Below, piece by piece: positions 35,224-44,747 of a DNA stretch of 64,000 nucleotides. The notes beneath the pieces were generated by a model. The model saw only the letters and a program-made list of their open reading frames with translations, did not search any database and was not told where the DNA came from. The position numbers and the translations under genes were made by a program. The stretch comes from Vulcanimicrobium alpinum (GTDB lineage: Bacteria > Vulcanimicrobiota > Vulcanimicrobiia > Vulcanimicrobiales > Vulcanimicrobiaceae), in contig NZ_AP025523.1 of the NCBI RefSeq assembly GCF_027923555.1, positions 1,116,001 to 1,180,000 on the forward strand, in the 5' to 3' direction. Positions within the stretch are counted from its first letter, which is position 1, and every line of letters starts with the position of its first letter.

Positions 35224-36582
35224 GTGGCTGATCCCGACGTCGTCGTCATCGGCGGCGGTCTGGCGGGCAGCGAGGCCGCCTGGCAGGCCGCGCGCCGCGG
35301 TGTGAACGTAACCTTGTACGAGATGCGTCCGCACAAGTCGGGTCCGGCGCACCACACCGGGATGCTCGCGGAACTGGTCTGTTCGAACTCGATGCGCGGC
35401 GCTGCGCTCGAGAACGCGGTCGGCCTGCTCAAGGAAGAACTGGCGCGGCTCGACTCGCTGATCGTGACGTCGGCGCGCGCGGCGGCGGTGCCGGCGGGCG
35501 GCGCGCTGGCGGTCGAACGCGAGCGGTTCGGCGCGCTGGTCGAGTCGCGGCTGCGCGCGCTCCCCAACCTCACGATCGCGCGCGAAGAGGTCGCGGCGAT
35601 CCCGTCCGGCGCGCTCGCGATCGTCGCCTGCGGTCCGCTTCCCTCCGAGCCGCTAGCGGCGACGATCGACGCGCTCGTCGGCGGGAGGCTGCACTACTAC
35701 GACGCGGCGGCGCCGATCGTCGCGCTCGACTCGCTCGACCTCGAGGCGATGTACCGCAAGTCGCGTTACGACAAGGGCGACGGCGACGACTACCTCAACA
35801 TCCCGCTCGACCGCGAGACCTACCTGCAGTTCGTCGCCGACCTGCGGACGCTGCCGAAACACGAGCCCAAAGGGTTCGAACGCGACGCCGCGAGCGGCGA
35901 CGTGCCGTACTTCGAAGGCTGCCTGCCGATCGAGGAACTCGCGGCGCGCGGCGACGACACGCTGCGCTTCGGTCCGCTCAAACCGGTCGGGCTGCGCGAT
36001 CCGCGGACCGGCAAAGCGCCCTACGCCGTCGTGCAGCTGCGCAAGGAGAACGCCGACGGCACCGCACTCAACCTGGTCGGATTCCAAACGCGGCTGACGT
36101 GGCCGGCGCAGAAAGAAGCGTTCGGCAAACTCCCCGGCCTCGCCGGCGCCGAGTGGCTGCGCTTGGGCGTGATGCATCGCAACACGTTCATCGACAGCCC
36201 GCGGCTGCTGACCGCCGACCTGCGGTTGCGGACGGATCCGCGCATCTTCTTCGCCGGACAGATCACCGGCGCGGAAGGCTACGTCGAGGCGGCGGCATGC
36301 GGTGCGATCGCCGGGATCGCCGCGGCGCGCGACCTGCTCGGCGACGCGCCGGTCGCGGTTCCCGCCGAGACGGCGCTCGGGGCGGTGATCGCGCACCTGC
36401 AGAACACCGAGAGCCCCGATTTCCAGCCCGCGAACGTGACGTGGACGTTCTTCTCGCCGCTCGACGAAACGATCCGCGACAAACGTCTGCGCCGCGGCAG
36501 GCTCGCCGAACGCGCGCTCGCTCGCCTCGACGCGTTCGCCGCCGAAGTCGCTCCGCGCAACCCGGCGCTCGTAGCGCACTGA
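35224..36582 (+). CDS. trmFO: methylenetetrahydrofolate-tRNA-(uracil-5-)-methyltransferase TrmFO
   Basis: A 452-residue FAD enzyme that makes 5-methyluridine at position 54 of tRNA with methylenetetrahydrofolate as carbon donor. The dinucleotide-binding motif VVIGGGLAGSEAAW is at 7-20. Catalytic cysteines match Cys53 (ELVCSNSMRG) and Cys233 (YFEGCLPIEE). GQITGAEGYVEAAACG near the C-terminus is also typical. The GTG start is 24 bases after topA. The closest homologue by fold is GidA/MnmG, but the CSNS and EGCLPIEE motifs are specific for TrmFO. Confidence 0.95.
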   Translation: MADPDVVVIGGGLAGSEAAWQAARRGVNVTLYEMRPHKSGPAHHTGMLAELVCSNSMRGAALENAVGLLKEELARLDSLIVTSARAAAVPAGGALAVERERFGALVESRLRALPNLTIAREEVAAIPSGALAIVACGPLPSEPLAATIDALVGGRLHYYDAAAPIVALDSLDLEAMYRKSRYDKGDGDDYLNIPLDRETYLQFVADLRTLPKHEPKGFERDAASGDVPYFEGCLPIEELAARGDDTLRFGPLKPVGLRDPRTGKAPYAVVQLRKENADGTALNLVGFQTRLTWPAQKEAFGKLPGLAGAEWLRLGVMHRNTFIDSPRLLTADLRLRTDPRIFFAGQITGAEGYVEAAACGAIAGIAAARDLLGDAPVAVPAETALGAVIAHLQNTESPDFQPANVTWTFFSPLDETIRDKRLRRGRLAERALARLDAFAAEVAPRNPALVAH

Positions 36583-36590
36583 GCAGGGCT

Positions 36591-36614
36591 GGGCTTCGAC
36601 GAGCTCAGCGCGAC
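36591..36614. repeat. copy of the dispersed intergenic repeat
   Basis: GGGCTTCGACGAGCTCAGCGCGAC lies between trmFO and hslV in the 70-base gap. It matches the 7397-7420 arm except at three positions. Confidence 0.7.
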
Positions 36615-36652
36615 ATGCAACCATGCGGGCGGGGGCGTGGTAGAGGCTCCAG

Positions 36653-37183
36653 ATGCGTATTCGATCGACGACGATCTGCGCCGTCCGGCGGGACGGGAAG
36701 ATCGCGATGGCGGGCGACGGTCAAGTCACCGTCGACAAGACCGTGATGAAGCACGGGGCGCGCAAGGTGCGTGCGATCGCCGACGGCAAGGTGCTCGCCG
36801 GTTTCGCCGGGAGCGCGGCCGACGGGATCACGCTGCTCGAGAAGTTCGAAGGGAAGATGAGCGCGTACAAAGACAACGTCGTGCGCGCCGCGGTCGAGCT
36901 GGCAAAAGACTGGCGTCAGGATCGCGCGCTTCGCCGGCTCGAAGCGCTGCTGATCGTGGGGACGCCCGAGCACCTCTTCGTGCTGAGCGGTACCGGCGAC
37001 GTGATCGAGCCCGACGAAGGCGTCGCGGCGATCGGGAGCGGCGGGCCGTACGCGCAGGCAGCGGCGATGGCGCTGCTCGGACACTCGTCGCTCGATGCGG
37101 CGGCGATCGCGCAGGAAGCGTTGCGGATCGCGGGGCGCATCGACATCTACACCAACGACAACGTCGAAGTGCTCTCGCTCTGA
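36653..37183 (+). CDS. hslV: ATP-dependent protease, proteolytic subunit HslV
   Basis: A 176-residue proteasome-type peptidase. The N-terminus reads [20 protein letters not shown]; processing after Ser5 would expose the catalytic Thr6, with the TTI start and GDGQVT (22-27) typical of HslV. It forms two hexamer rings capped by HslU. The ATG gives the normal five-residue propeptide. It is 14 bases ahead of hslU. Confidence 0.95.
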   Translation: MRIRSTTICAVRRDGKIAMAGDGQVTVDKTVMKHGARKVRAIADGKVLAGFAGSAADGITLLEKFEGKMSAYKDNVVRAAVELAKDWRQDRALRRLEALLIVGTPEHLFVLSGTGDVIEPDEGVAAIGSGGPYAQAAAMALLGHSSLDAAAIAQEALRIAGRIDIYTNDNVEVLSL

Positions 37184-37197
37184 TCGGTTCACCGCCC

Positions 37198-38634
<1,437 letters not shown>

Positions 38635-38640
38635 CGCAGG

Positions 38641-39438
38641 CTATGACGGACGGAGGGCGCCGGCGATCAGCACGACGGTGCCCAGCCCGTTGTTGAGCGC
38701 GTGGATCGCGACGCAGACGGTGAGATTGCCGGTCGCCGCGTAGCAGAGTGCGTTGATGAAACCGATCGCCGCGAGCGACGGGAAGAGCACCGCATCGAGG
38801 TGGACGCCGCCGAAGACGAGCGCGCTGAGCGCGGCGGCCGCGACGACGCCGAGCGGCCGCGCGAGCGCGCCGAACAACAGGCCGCGGAAGACGGTCTCCT
38901 CGACGATCGGCGCGATCACGACCATCGTCAGCACGCTGAGCAGGATGCTCGCCGTCGCGAGCGCCGGGCTGAGCGACGTGACCCCGAAATGCTCGAACCC
39001 GCTCTGCACGTGCTCCGTCTGATGCGTCGCGACCAGCTGCGCGAAGGTGCCGGCCTTCACCAGGACGAGCGCCGCGATTCCCAGTGCCAGCGCGCGCACG
39101 TCGCGAGCGCGCAGCGGGCGGAACGCGTGCGTCCGCAACCGGCGCAGCCGCGCGAAGGCGAACCAGCCGACGAGAGCGTACGCCGCCGCATCAGCGGCCG
39201 CCGGGAGCAGATGGCCCGGCGCGAGCGAGGGTTCGCGCCCGAGCGCGAGGACGGTGCCGACGATCAGCGCGACCGTCGTCAGCAGCTCAGCGCCATACAG
39301 CAGCACGACCGCCGCGGTCGCCGAGAGGAGGCCGCTCCACACCGGGACCGCGACGCGCTCGCGTGCGGGTTCCGCGATCGGCGCCGGCTGACCGTCGACC
39401 GACACCGCGAGCGGAGCGGGCGCCTGGACGCGCATCAT
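38641..39438 (-). CDS. CPBP family intramembrane metalloprotease
   Basis: A 265-residue integral membrane protein with about seven to eight hydrophobic segments. The family motifs are complete: Glu180-Glu181 and Arg185 in EETVFRG, His213 in FGGVHLD and His246 with Asn249/Asn250 in IHALNNG. CPBP (CAAX/Rce1-like) proteases in bacteria cleave within membranes and are linked to bacteriocin immunity, stress or signalling. The N-terminal 30 residues are Pro/Ala-rich and cytosolic. It is monocistronic and convergent with hslU. Confidence 0.88.
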   Translation of the reverse strand: MMRVQAPAPLAVSVDGQPAPIAEPARERVAVPVWSGLLSATAAVVLLYGAELLTTVALIVGTVLALGREPSLAPGHLLPAAADAAAYALVGWFAFARLRRLRTHAFRPLRARDVRALALGIAALVLVKAGTFAQLVATHQTEHVQSGFEHFGVTSLSPALATASILLSVLTMVVIAPIVEETVFRGLLFGALARPLGVVAAAALSALVFGGVHLDAVLFPSLAAIGFINALCYAATGNLTVCVAIHALNNGLGTVVLIAGALRPS

Positions 39439-39639
39439 TCCCTGATCCTACCCGCGAGGTGCTTACGGAACACATACGCACGGACGGCCGTTTCGGGTAC
39501 ACGGTAACGGGTTGCCGCGTGCGGCAGTCGAAATGCCGTATGCGTTCGGGCGGATCGAGGAGTTCCGCGGTCCGCGCGCGCATCATCCGCCATCATTTCC
39601 CGCACGTCGCTGCGGGTTGCCACGATCGGAGCGTGCATC

Positions 39640-39912
39640 ATCACTCACGACGAGAACTCATCCGTCTCGCGCGGTCAGGTCATCAAGCGGCTTGCCGCCG
39701 TTCCCGCGATCGCGATCGGCGTCGCTGCGGTCGGCACCGCCGCCGAAGCGGCCGACAACAAGAAGCAGTTCAAGTACCAGGACAAGCCCGGCAAGGGCGG
39801 CGCCAAGTGCTCGACCTGCTCGCTCTTCAAACCGCCTCACGGCTGCCAAGTCGTGACCGGGAAGATCAGCCCCAACGGCTGGTGCGTCGCCTACGCGAAG
39901 AAGGCGAAGTAG
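39640..39912 (+). CDS. high-potential iron-sulfur protein (HiPIP) with Tat-like signal
   Basis: The 3' part encodes a HiPIP: cysteines in KCSTCSLFKPPHGC and GWCVAY are spaced C-x2-C-x8-C-x12-C, and CQVVTGKISPNGWCVAY fits the family pattern C-x6-[LIVM]-x3-G-[YW]-C-x2-[FYW] exactly. Mature HiPIPs are small periplasmic electron carriers. The preceding VSRGQVIKRLAAVPAIAIG and GTAAEA resemble a Tat signal, but the twin arginine reads Arg-Gly. No in-frame ATG, GTG or TTG lies upstream within about 100 bases; the frame before the signal has ATC at 39640 with GGAG eight bases before it. Either the start is AUC or a base is wrong. The 200-base gap upstream holds no other gene. Confidence 0.75.
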   Translation: MTHDENSSVSRGQVIKRLAAVPAIAIGVAAVGTAAEAADNKKQFKYQDKPGKGGAKCSTCSLFKPPHGCQVVTGKISPNGWCVAYAKKAK

Positions 39913-39937
39913 CGCGCGTCGCTGCGCGCATCGAAGA

Positions 39938-39969
39938 CGGGCCGCCCCTCGGGCGGCCCGTTTTTCTTT
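39938..39969 (+). terminator. intrinsic terminator of the HiPIP gene
   Basis: CGGGCCGCC (39938-39946) and GGCGGCCCG (39952-39960) form a perfect 9-bp stem followed by TTTTTCTTT. It lies 25 bases after the HiPIP stop and supports that this reading frame is a real gene. Confidence 0.92.
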
Positions 39970-39986
39970 GCCGCCGCCGTGACGGA

Positions 39987-40009
39987 GTCACCCTGAGCTT
40001 GTCGAAGGG
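39987..40009. repeat. copy of the dispersed intergenic repeat
   Basis: GTCACCCTGAGCTTGTCGAAGGG, in the orientation of the 7324-7347 arm, lies between the HiPIP terminator and the def promoter. Confidence 0.75.
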
Positions 40010-40090
40010 TCGCCGCCCGGCTTGCCGGATCCCTCCTCGCCCCAGGATTCGGAGAGCGTCCGGGATGAAGCCGGAGCGTTCCGGACGGGT

Positions 40091-40096
40091 TATACT
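40091..40096 (+). promoter_or_regulatory. -10 element of the def operon
   Basis: TATACT, a near-consensus -10 box, lies 12 bases before the def ATG. No convincing -35 box is seen at 16-18 bases. Transcription would start at about 40103, giving a very short leader or a leaderless-like mRNA. Confidence 0.35.
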
Positions 40097-40108
40097 AGAG
40101 GAACCGCC

Positions 40109-40639
40109 ATGGCCTATATCCGCGAGATCATCACCGAGGGGCATCCGACGCTGCGCAAGGTCGCCAAGAAGGTCGACCCGGCCGAGATCGCCGACCCGAT
40201 GTTCCAGCAGCTTCTCGACGACATGTTCGAGACGATGTACGATGCGCCGGGGATCGGGCTCGCCGCGCCGCAGATCGGGATCTCGAAGCGGATCTTCACC
40301 GTCGACCTGCAGGACGACGAACCCGCCCACGGCCCGCTGGTGGTGATCAACCCGAAGTTCACGGTGAGCGAGGGGGAGATTGAGGCGACCGAAGGCTGCC
40401 TCTCGGTTCCGGGTATGGTCGGCGAGGTGACGCGCTTTTCGCGGGTGGTGTGCACCGGCCTCGACCGCCACGGCAAGAAGATCGCGCTGGAAGGCGAGGG
40501 TCTCTTCGGCCGCTGCCTGCAGCACGAGATGGACCATCTCAACGGCGTCCTCTACATCGATACGGCGAAGAACATCCGTCCGGCCGTCACCGAAGAAGAA
40601 GTGGCGGAGGCCGAAGCGGTCGCCGCCGGCGCTCGCTGA
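40109..40639 (+). CDS. def: peptide deformylase
   Basis: A 176-residue metalloenzyme that removes the formyl group from nascent proteins. All three motifs are present: GIGLAAPQ at 48-55, EGCLS at 95-99 (metal ligand Cys97) and QHEMDH at 138-143 (ligands His139 and His143, catalytic Glu140). The C-terminal Glu/Ala-rich tail is slightly long. The ATG is preceded by AGAGGAA. Its stop overlaps the fmt start by four bases, so deformylase and formyltransferase are coupled. Confidence 0.96.
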   Translation: MAYIREIITEGHPTLRKVAKKVDPAEIADPMFQQLLDDMFETMYDAPGIGLAAPQIGISKRIFTVDLQDDEPAHGPLVVINPKFTVSEGEIEATEGCLSVPGMVGEVTRFSRVVCTGLDRHGKKIALEGEGLFGRCLQHEMDHLNGVLYIDTAKNIRPAVTEEEVAEAEAVAAGAR

Positions 40640-41625
40640 AGCTCCTCGTCTTCGGGACCAGCGCGTTCGCGGTCCCGATCCTCGACGCGGTTGCGGAACG
40701 TCACGACGTCGTCGGCGTCGTCACGCAGCCGGATCGCCCCGCCGGACGCGGCCACCGGCTCGTCGCAACGCCCGCCAAGCGTGCCGCCGGCGTGCGCGGA
40801 CTGCGTGTCTTCACCCCCGAACGTCTGCGGCCGTTCGTCGACGAAGCGCGGTCGCTCGGCGCCGGCGCGTTCGTCGTCGCATCGTACGGCAAGATCGTCC
40901 CGCAAGCGCTGCTCGACACGGTCCCGATCGCGTTCAACGTGCATCCGTCGCTGCTGCCGCTCTACCGCGGCGCGACGCCGCTGCAGTCGGCGCTGCGCGA
41001 CGGACGCGCGGAGACGGGCGTGACGATCATCGCGATGGATGCGGGGATGGACACCGGCGACATCCTGCTGCAGGAACGCACCACCGTCGCCGCGGCGGAG
41101 ACGTACGGCGAACTGCACGACCGGCTCGCCCTGCGCGGCGCGGCGCTCGTGCTCGATGCGATCGAGCGCTGGGAGCGCGGCACGCTGGAGCGTACGCCGC
41201 AGGGAGCCTTGGGGATCCCCGGCGCGGAGATCGACGCGACGCTGACGCGTCCGCTCGGCAAAGACGATCTCCTGATCGATTGGTCGGCGCCGCCGCAACG
41301 GATCGTCGATCTCGTGCGATCGCTTTCGCCCGAACCGTCGGCGCGCACGCGCGACGCGGCCGGCGAGCCGCTCAAAGTCGCGCGCGTCCACGTCGAGCCG
41401 CGCGTCGAAGGCGCGGTCCCGGAGGCGGCGCTCGACCTCGCGGACGGCCGGCGCATCGTCGTTGAGACGGCCCCAGGCACGAATGCGCGCGCGGTGCTCG
41501 ATGCGGGCGACGCGCGGATCGTCTTCGACAGCGTCACGCCCGCCGGGAAGGGTCCGCTCGATGCGGCGCGTTTCGCGCAGTTCATCGTCCAGTCGCAGCG
41601 CAGCGCGGCGGCGCGCGCGCGGTGA
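40636..41625 (+). CDS. fmt: methionyl-tRNA formyltransferase with CUG start
   Basis: A 329-residue enzyme that formylates initiator Met-tRNA. The active-site stretch NVHPSLLPLYRGATP is at 101-115, with Asn101 and His103, and the catalytic Asp lies in AMDAGMDTGDIL. The C-terminal Fmt_C domain follows from about 200. The family N-terminus is MKLLVFGTSAFAVPIL, and the codon in the Met position here is CTG at 40636-40638. It overlaps the def TGA in the form CTGA, exactly where other junctions of this operon have ATGA or GTGA. The next upstream in-frame usual start is far inside def (40450). A CUG start is therefore the most likely reading. Confidence 0.93.
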   Translation: MKLLVFGTSAFAVPILDAVAERHDVVGVVTQPDRPAGRGHRLVATPAKRAAGVRGLRVFTPERLRPFVDEARSLGAGAFVVASYGKIVPQALLDTVPIAFNVHPSLLPLYRGATPLQSALRDGRAETGVTIIAMDAGMDTGDILLQERTTVAAAETYGELHDRLALRGAALVLDAIERWERGTLERTPQGALGIPGAEIDATLTRPLGKDDLLIDWSAPPQRIVDLVRSLSPEPSARTRDAAGEPLKVARVHVEPRVEGAVPEAALDLADGRRIVVETAPGTNARAVLDAGDARIVFDSVTPAGKGPLDAARFAQFIVQSQRSAAARAR

Positions 41626-42938
41626 GCGCGCCGGCGATCACGGCGCGCGAAGTCGCGCTGCAGGTCTGCCGCGACGTCTTCGGGCCGCATCCGCGCGGCG
41701 CACGCGAAGCGCTCGACTACCGTCTGCGCAAGGCGACGCTCGACGCACGCGATCGCGCCTTCGCGACCGAGCTCGCATACGGCGCGATCAAGATGCGCCG
41801 CTATCTCGATTTCGAACTCGAGCCGTTCGTCGGCGAACGCGCGAAAACGCTCCCGCAGCCGATCGCCGAGATCTTGCGCTTGGGGACGTATCAACTGCGC
41901 GCGATGCACGGCGTCGAGGCGTACGCCGCCGTCTCCGAGAGCGTCGGCCTGGCCCGCAAATACGGGCATAAAGGGACCGCGGGACTGGTCAACGCCGTGC
42001 TGCGCCGCGTCGCCGACGCGCCGCCGCGCGACGCCGATCTCGCGACCGCCGCCTCGCTCCCGACCTGGGTCGTCGCGCATTGGCGCGAGCGCTTCGGCGA
42101 GGAACGCCTGCCGGCGATCCTGGCGGGCGTCAATGCGCCGCCCGCCGTCGCGCTCGCCGTCGATCTGCGCAACGCCGATCGCGGCGAGGCGCAGAACGCG
42201 CTCGCCGGCGCAGGGGTCGTCGCTGCGCCGAGCCCGCTCGCCCGCGACGTGCTCGTCCTCGCGCCCGATGCGTCGGCGGCCGACATCGAGCACCTCGCGC
42301 AGCACCGCTGGCACCTGCACGCCGAAGCCGCCGCGCTTCCGGTCGATCTGCTCGATCCGCAGCCGGGCGAGCGGGTCGTCGAACTGTGCTGCGGGCGCGG
42401 GAACAAGACCCTGCAGATCGTCAGCCGCACGGGCGACGCGGGGACCGTCCTCGCCGTCGACAGCGACGCGCGCAAGACCGCCGAACTCGCGAAGCGCCTC
42501 GCCGCCGCCGGCGCCGTCTCCGTCGCGGTCGTCACCGCCGACGCGACCGCGATGCAGGCCGAGGCAGACGCCGACGCCGTGCTCCTCGACGCGCCGTGTT
42601 CGGGCCTCGGGATCCTCGGCCGCCAGCCCGAGGCGCGCTGGCGCAAAACCCCCGACGATCCCGTCCGTATGGCGCTGCTGCAGGCCCGGCTCATCGCGAC
42701 GGCGGCGCGCAGCGTGAAGCCCGGCGGGCGGCTCGTCTACGCGGTCTGTTCGACGGACCGGCGAGAAGGAGAAGACGTGATCGCACAGTTTCTCGCCGCG
42801 CACGCGGCGTTCGCGCGCGCCGCGCTCCCGGCGCGCTACGCGCCCGCGTCGACGGCCGCCGGCGACGTGCTCGTCCCGCCCGGGATCGACGGGCGCGACG
42901 GCTTTTTCATCGCCGTGCTCTCGCGCGCGATCCCGTGA
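41622..42938 (+). CDS. rsmB: 16S rRNA (cytosine-967-C5)-methyltransferase RsmB
   Basis: A 438-residue RNA methyltransferase. The N-terminal NusB-like RNA-binding domain spans about 5-135, followed by the Rossmann methyltransferase with the AdoMet loop VVELCCGRGNKTLQI. The two catalytic cysteines are Cys326 in DAPCSGLG and Cys376 in YAVCSTD. It methylates C967 of 16S rRNA. The GTG overlaps the fmt stop (GTGA), and the end overlaps the first FHA gene in the same way. The def-fmt-rsmB order is widespread. Confidence 0.94.
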   Translation: MSAPAITAREVALQVCRDVFGPHPRGAREALDYRLRKATLDARDRAFATELAYGAIKMRRYLDFELEPFVGERAKTLPQPIAEILRLGTYQLRAMHGVEAYAAVSESVGLARKYGHKGTAGLVNAVLRRVADAPPRDADLATAASLPTWVVAHWRERFGEERLPAILAGVNAPPAVALAVDLRNADRGEAQNALAGAGVVAAPSPLARDVLVLAPDASAADIEHLAQHRWHLHAEAAALPVDLLDPQPGERVVELCCGRGNKTLQIVSRTGDAGTVLAVDSDARKTAELAKRLAAAGAVSVAVVTADATAMQAEADADAVLLDAPCSGLGILGRQPEARWRKTPDDPVRMALLQARLIATAARSVKPGGRLVYAVCSTDRREGEDVIAQFLAAHAAFARAALPARYAPASTAAGDVLVPPGIDGRDGFFIAVLSRAIP

Positions 42939-43543
42939 ACGTCTTCGCCCGGATCGAGTCCGCGTGCGCGCGCGTCGTCGAAGACGCGTTCGCCCGGGTC
43001 TTTCCGAGCGCGCTCGATCCGGCGCAGATCGGACGCCGGCTGATCGCGACGGCGCAGGCGAATGCCAGCGACACGTACCTCGTGCGCGTCCACCCGACCG
43101 ACTACGCGCGGCTCGGCCCCGATCGCGACTTTCTCGAGGGCCGTTGGAGTGCGATGCTGCGCGAAGCGGTCCCCGACCGCACGACGGCGCGCGTGGTGCT
43201 CGACGAAGACCCCGACATCGTCGCCGGTTCGCTCGCGATCGAAGCGGTGGTCGACGAGCGGATGCAGACGCTCGCGTTCGAACGCGCCGACGGCACGCAG
43301 ATCGCCCTTTTCGACGGCTTGTCGATCGGACGCTCCGGCGACAACGACGTCGTGCTGCGCGACGCGCGCGTCTCGCGGCGGCACGCGCACGTCGCCGCCG
43401 ACGCGAGCGGCTGGAGCATCGTCGATGACGATTCGTCCAACGGCGTCTTCGTCGACGGCGCGCAGGTGCGCCGCGCGCGGCTCGACCGCGGCAGCGTGGT
43501 GACGATCGGCGAGACGCTGCTGCGGGTGGTGGACGCGGGATGA
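42935..43543 (+). CDS. FhaA-like protein: DUF3662 plus FHA domain
   Basis: A 202-residue protein. The N-terminal DUF3662 domain (about 1-115; MNVFARIESACARVVEDAFARVF) is followed by a C-terminal FHA domain (about 128-200) with IGRSGDNDVVLRDARVSRRHA and DDSSNGVFVDG, the phosphothreonine-binding loops. In Actinobacteria FhaA links Ser/Thr kinase signalling to peptidoglycan synthesis via MviN and PbpA. The linker between domains is much shorter than in mycobacterial FhaA. It is translationally coupled to rsmB and to the next FHA gene by GTGA and ATGA overlaps. Confidence 0.88.
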   Translation: MNVFARIESACARVVEDAFARVFPSALDPAQIGRRLIATAQANASDTYLVRVHPTDYARLGPDRDFLEGRWSAMLREAVPDRTTARVVLDEDPDIVAGSLAIEAVVDERMQTLAFERADGTQIALFDGLSIGRSGDNDVVLRDARVSRRHAHVAADASGWSIVDDDSSNGVFVDGAQVRRARLDRGSVVTIGETLLRVVDAG

Positions 43544-43956
43544 CCGATCCGCGCCTGGTGACGCTCGGGCTGTCGTGCGCGTATCTCGCCTACGTCGTCG
43601 TGATGCGCGACCGGCGCGGTCCGCCGCCGGCGCGTGCGATCGAGGCGTCGATTCCGACGCGGATCGAGTTGACCGTGTTTCATGCGGGAACGATCAAGAC
43701 ATCCCGCTTCGGCAGGCGTATCCTGGTAGGGCGGGCACCGAGCGCCGATCTGCGGCTCGACGATCCGCAAGTCAGCCGGCTCCACGCAAGGATCGAGATG
43801 CGCGATGACGGAGTGTATGTGGACGATCTCGGGAGCCGCAACGGGACGCTCGTCGACGGGAGACCGGTGACGGCGCCGCGGCGGCTCGAGGTCGACGATG
43901 AGGTGACCGTGGGAACGGCAGCGTTGGTGTTCCGAGGAGTCGGTGCATGGAGATAG
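43540..43956 (+). CDS. FhaB/FipA-like membrane-anchored FHA protein
   Basis: A 138-residue protein with a short N-terminal membrane segment (LVTLGLSCAYLAYVVVM, about 6-22) and one FHA domain (about 58-135). The phosphothreonine-binding elements are VGRAPSADLRLDDPQVSRLHA and LGSRNGTLVDG. This is the FhaB layout known from the actinobacterial cell-division cluster. The start overlaps the preceding stop (ATGA) and the end overlaps the PP2C-like gene by 10 bases. Confidence 0.9.
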   Translation: MTDPRLVTLGLSCAYLAYVVVMRDRRGPPPARAIEASIPTRIELTVFHAGTIKTSRFGRRILVGRAPSADLRLDDPQVSRLHARIEMRDDGVYVDDLGSRNGTLVDGRPVTAPRRLEVDDEVTVGTAALVFRGVGAWR

Positions 43957-44747
43957 CGGTCGGTTCACGTCCGGGCGCGCCGCAGCGCGGTGACGACGAA
44001 GCCTACGTTGCCGAGATCGTCGCGCCGGGCGTCGTCCTGCTCGCCGTCGCGCACGGGTTCGGACGGATTCGCGAGCGGCCCGCGCCGGCAGTCGCCGCGC
44101 AAGCCGTGCGCGACAGCCTCAAACGCCGCGTGCGCAGCGAACGCCGCGACCCGCGCGCCGCGCTCTCGGCGGCGTTTGCGACCGCAAACGCGCGCGTCTA
44201 CGCCCACTCCGGCAGTACTGAAGACTACGTTGCGTCGGGGACGTCGCTCACCGCCGCGCTGATCGTCGGCGATCACGCCTTCGTCGCGCACGTCGGCGGG
44301 ACGCGCGCCTACCTGGGCCGCGAGGGGACGCTCGCGACGCTCACCGTCGACGATGCGCTCGGCGAGGGGACGCTGCGCCTGATCACCCGCACGCTGGGGA
44401 CGCAGCCGACGCTCGAACCGTCGCTCGCGCACGTCCGGCTGATGCACGGGGATGCGCTCGTCCTCTCGAGCGGCGCGCTGCACGAACTGCTCGCCGACGA
44501 CGAGATCGCCGATGCGCTGCGCGCCTCCGCGTCGTCGGAAGACGTCACGGCGCGGCTGCTCGCGATCGCGGGGATCCGCGGTGACGGCGCCGGCACGGTG
44601 ATCGTCGGGCGCGCCTTTCACGAATCGGCGCCCGACGCGAACGCGCGCCGTCCGCAGGTGCGAGAAGCCGCGATCGCGCTCGCGGCGATGATCGCGGCGA
44701 CGATCGTCGCGATCTTCATGCTGCACGCATTGTTCGCCGCCGCGTGA
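43947..44747 (+). CDS. PP2C-like membrane protein lacking metal-binding aspartates (probable pseudophosphatase)
   Basis: A 266-residue protein with a PP2C-like domain (about 1-220) and a C-terminal membrane helix (AAIALAAMIAATIVAIFMLHALF). It occupies the place of pstP in the fhaA-fhaB-pstP-rodA order. However, the acidic residues that hold the two metals in PP2C are largely replaced: the DGxGG motif reads AHGFGR, the VGDSR motif reads VGGTRAY and the SDG motif reads SSGALHEL; only the RGDDEAY near the start keeps acidic residues, and GTS (88-90) is kept. Catalysis as a metal-dependent phosphatase is thus unlikely. It may act as a phosphoprotein sensor or scaffold on the FHA proteins. The fold call rests on pattern and context. 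Confidence 0.75.
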   Translation: MEIAVGSRPGAPQRGDDEAYVAEIVAPGVVLLAVAHGFGRIRERPAPAVAAQAVRDSLKRRVRSERRDPRAALSAAFATANARVYAHSGSTEDYVASGTSLTAALIVGDHAFVAHVGGTRAYLGREGTLATLTVDDALGEGTLRLITRTLGTQPTLEPSLAHVRLMHGDALVLSSGALHELLADDEIADALRASASSEDVTARLLAIAGIRGDGAGTVIVGRAFHESAPDANARRPQVREAAIALAAMIAATIVAIFMLHALFAAA

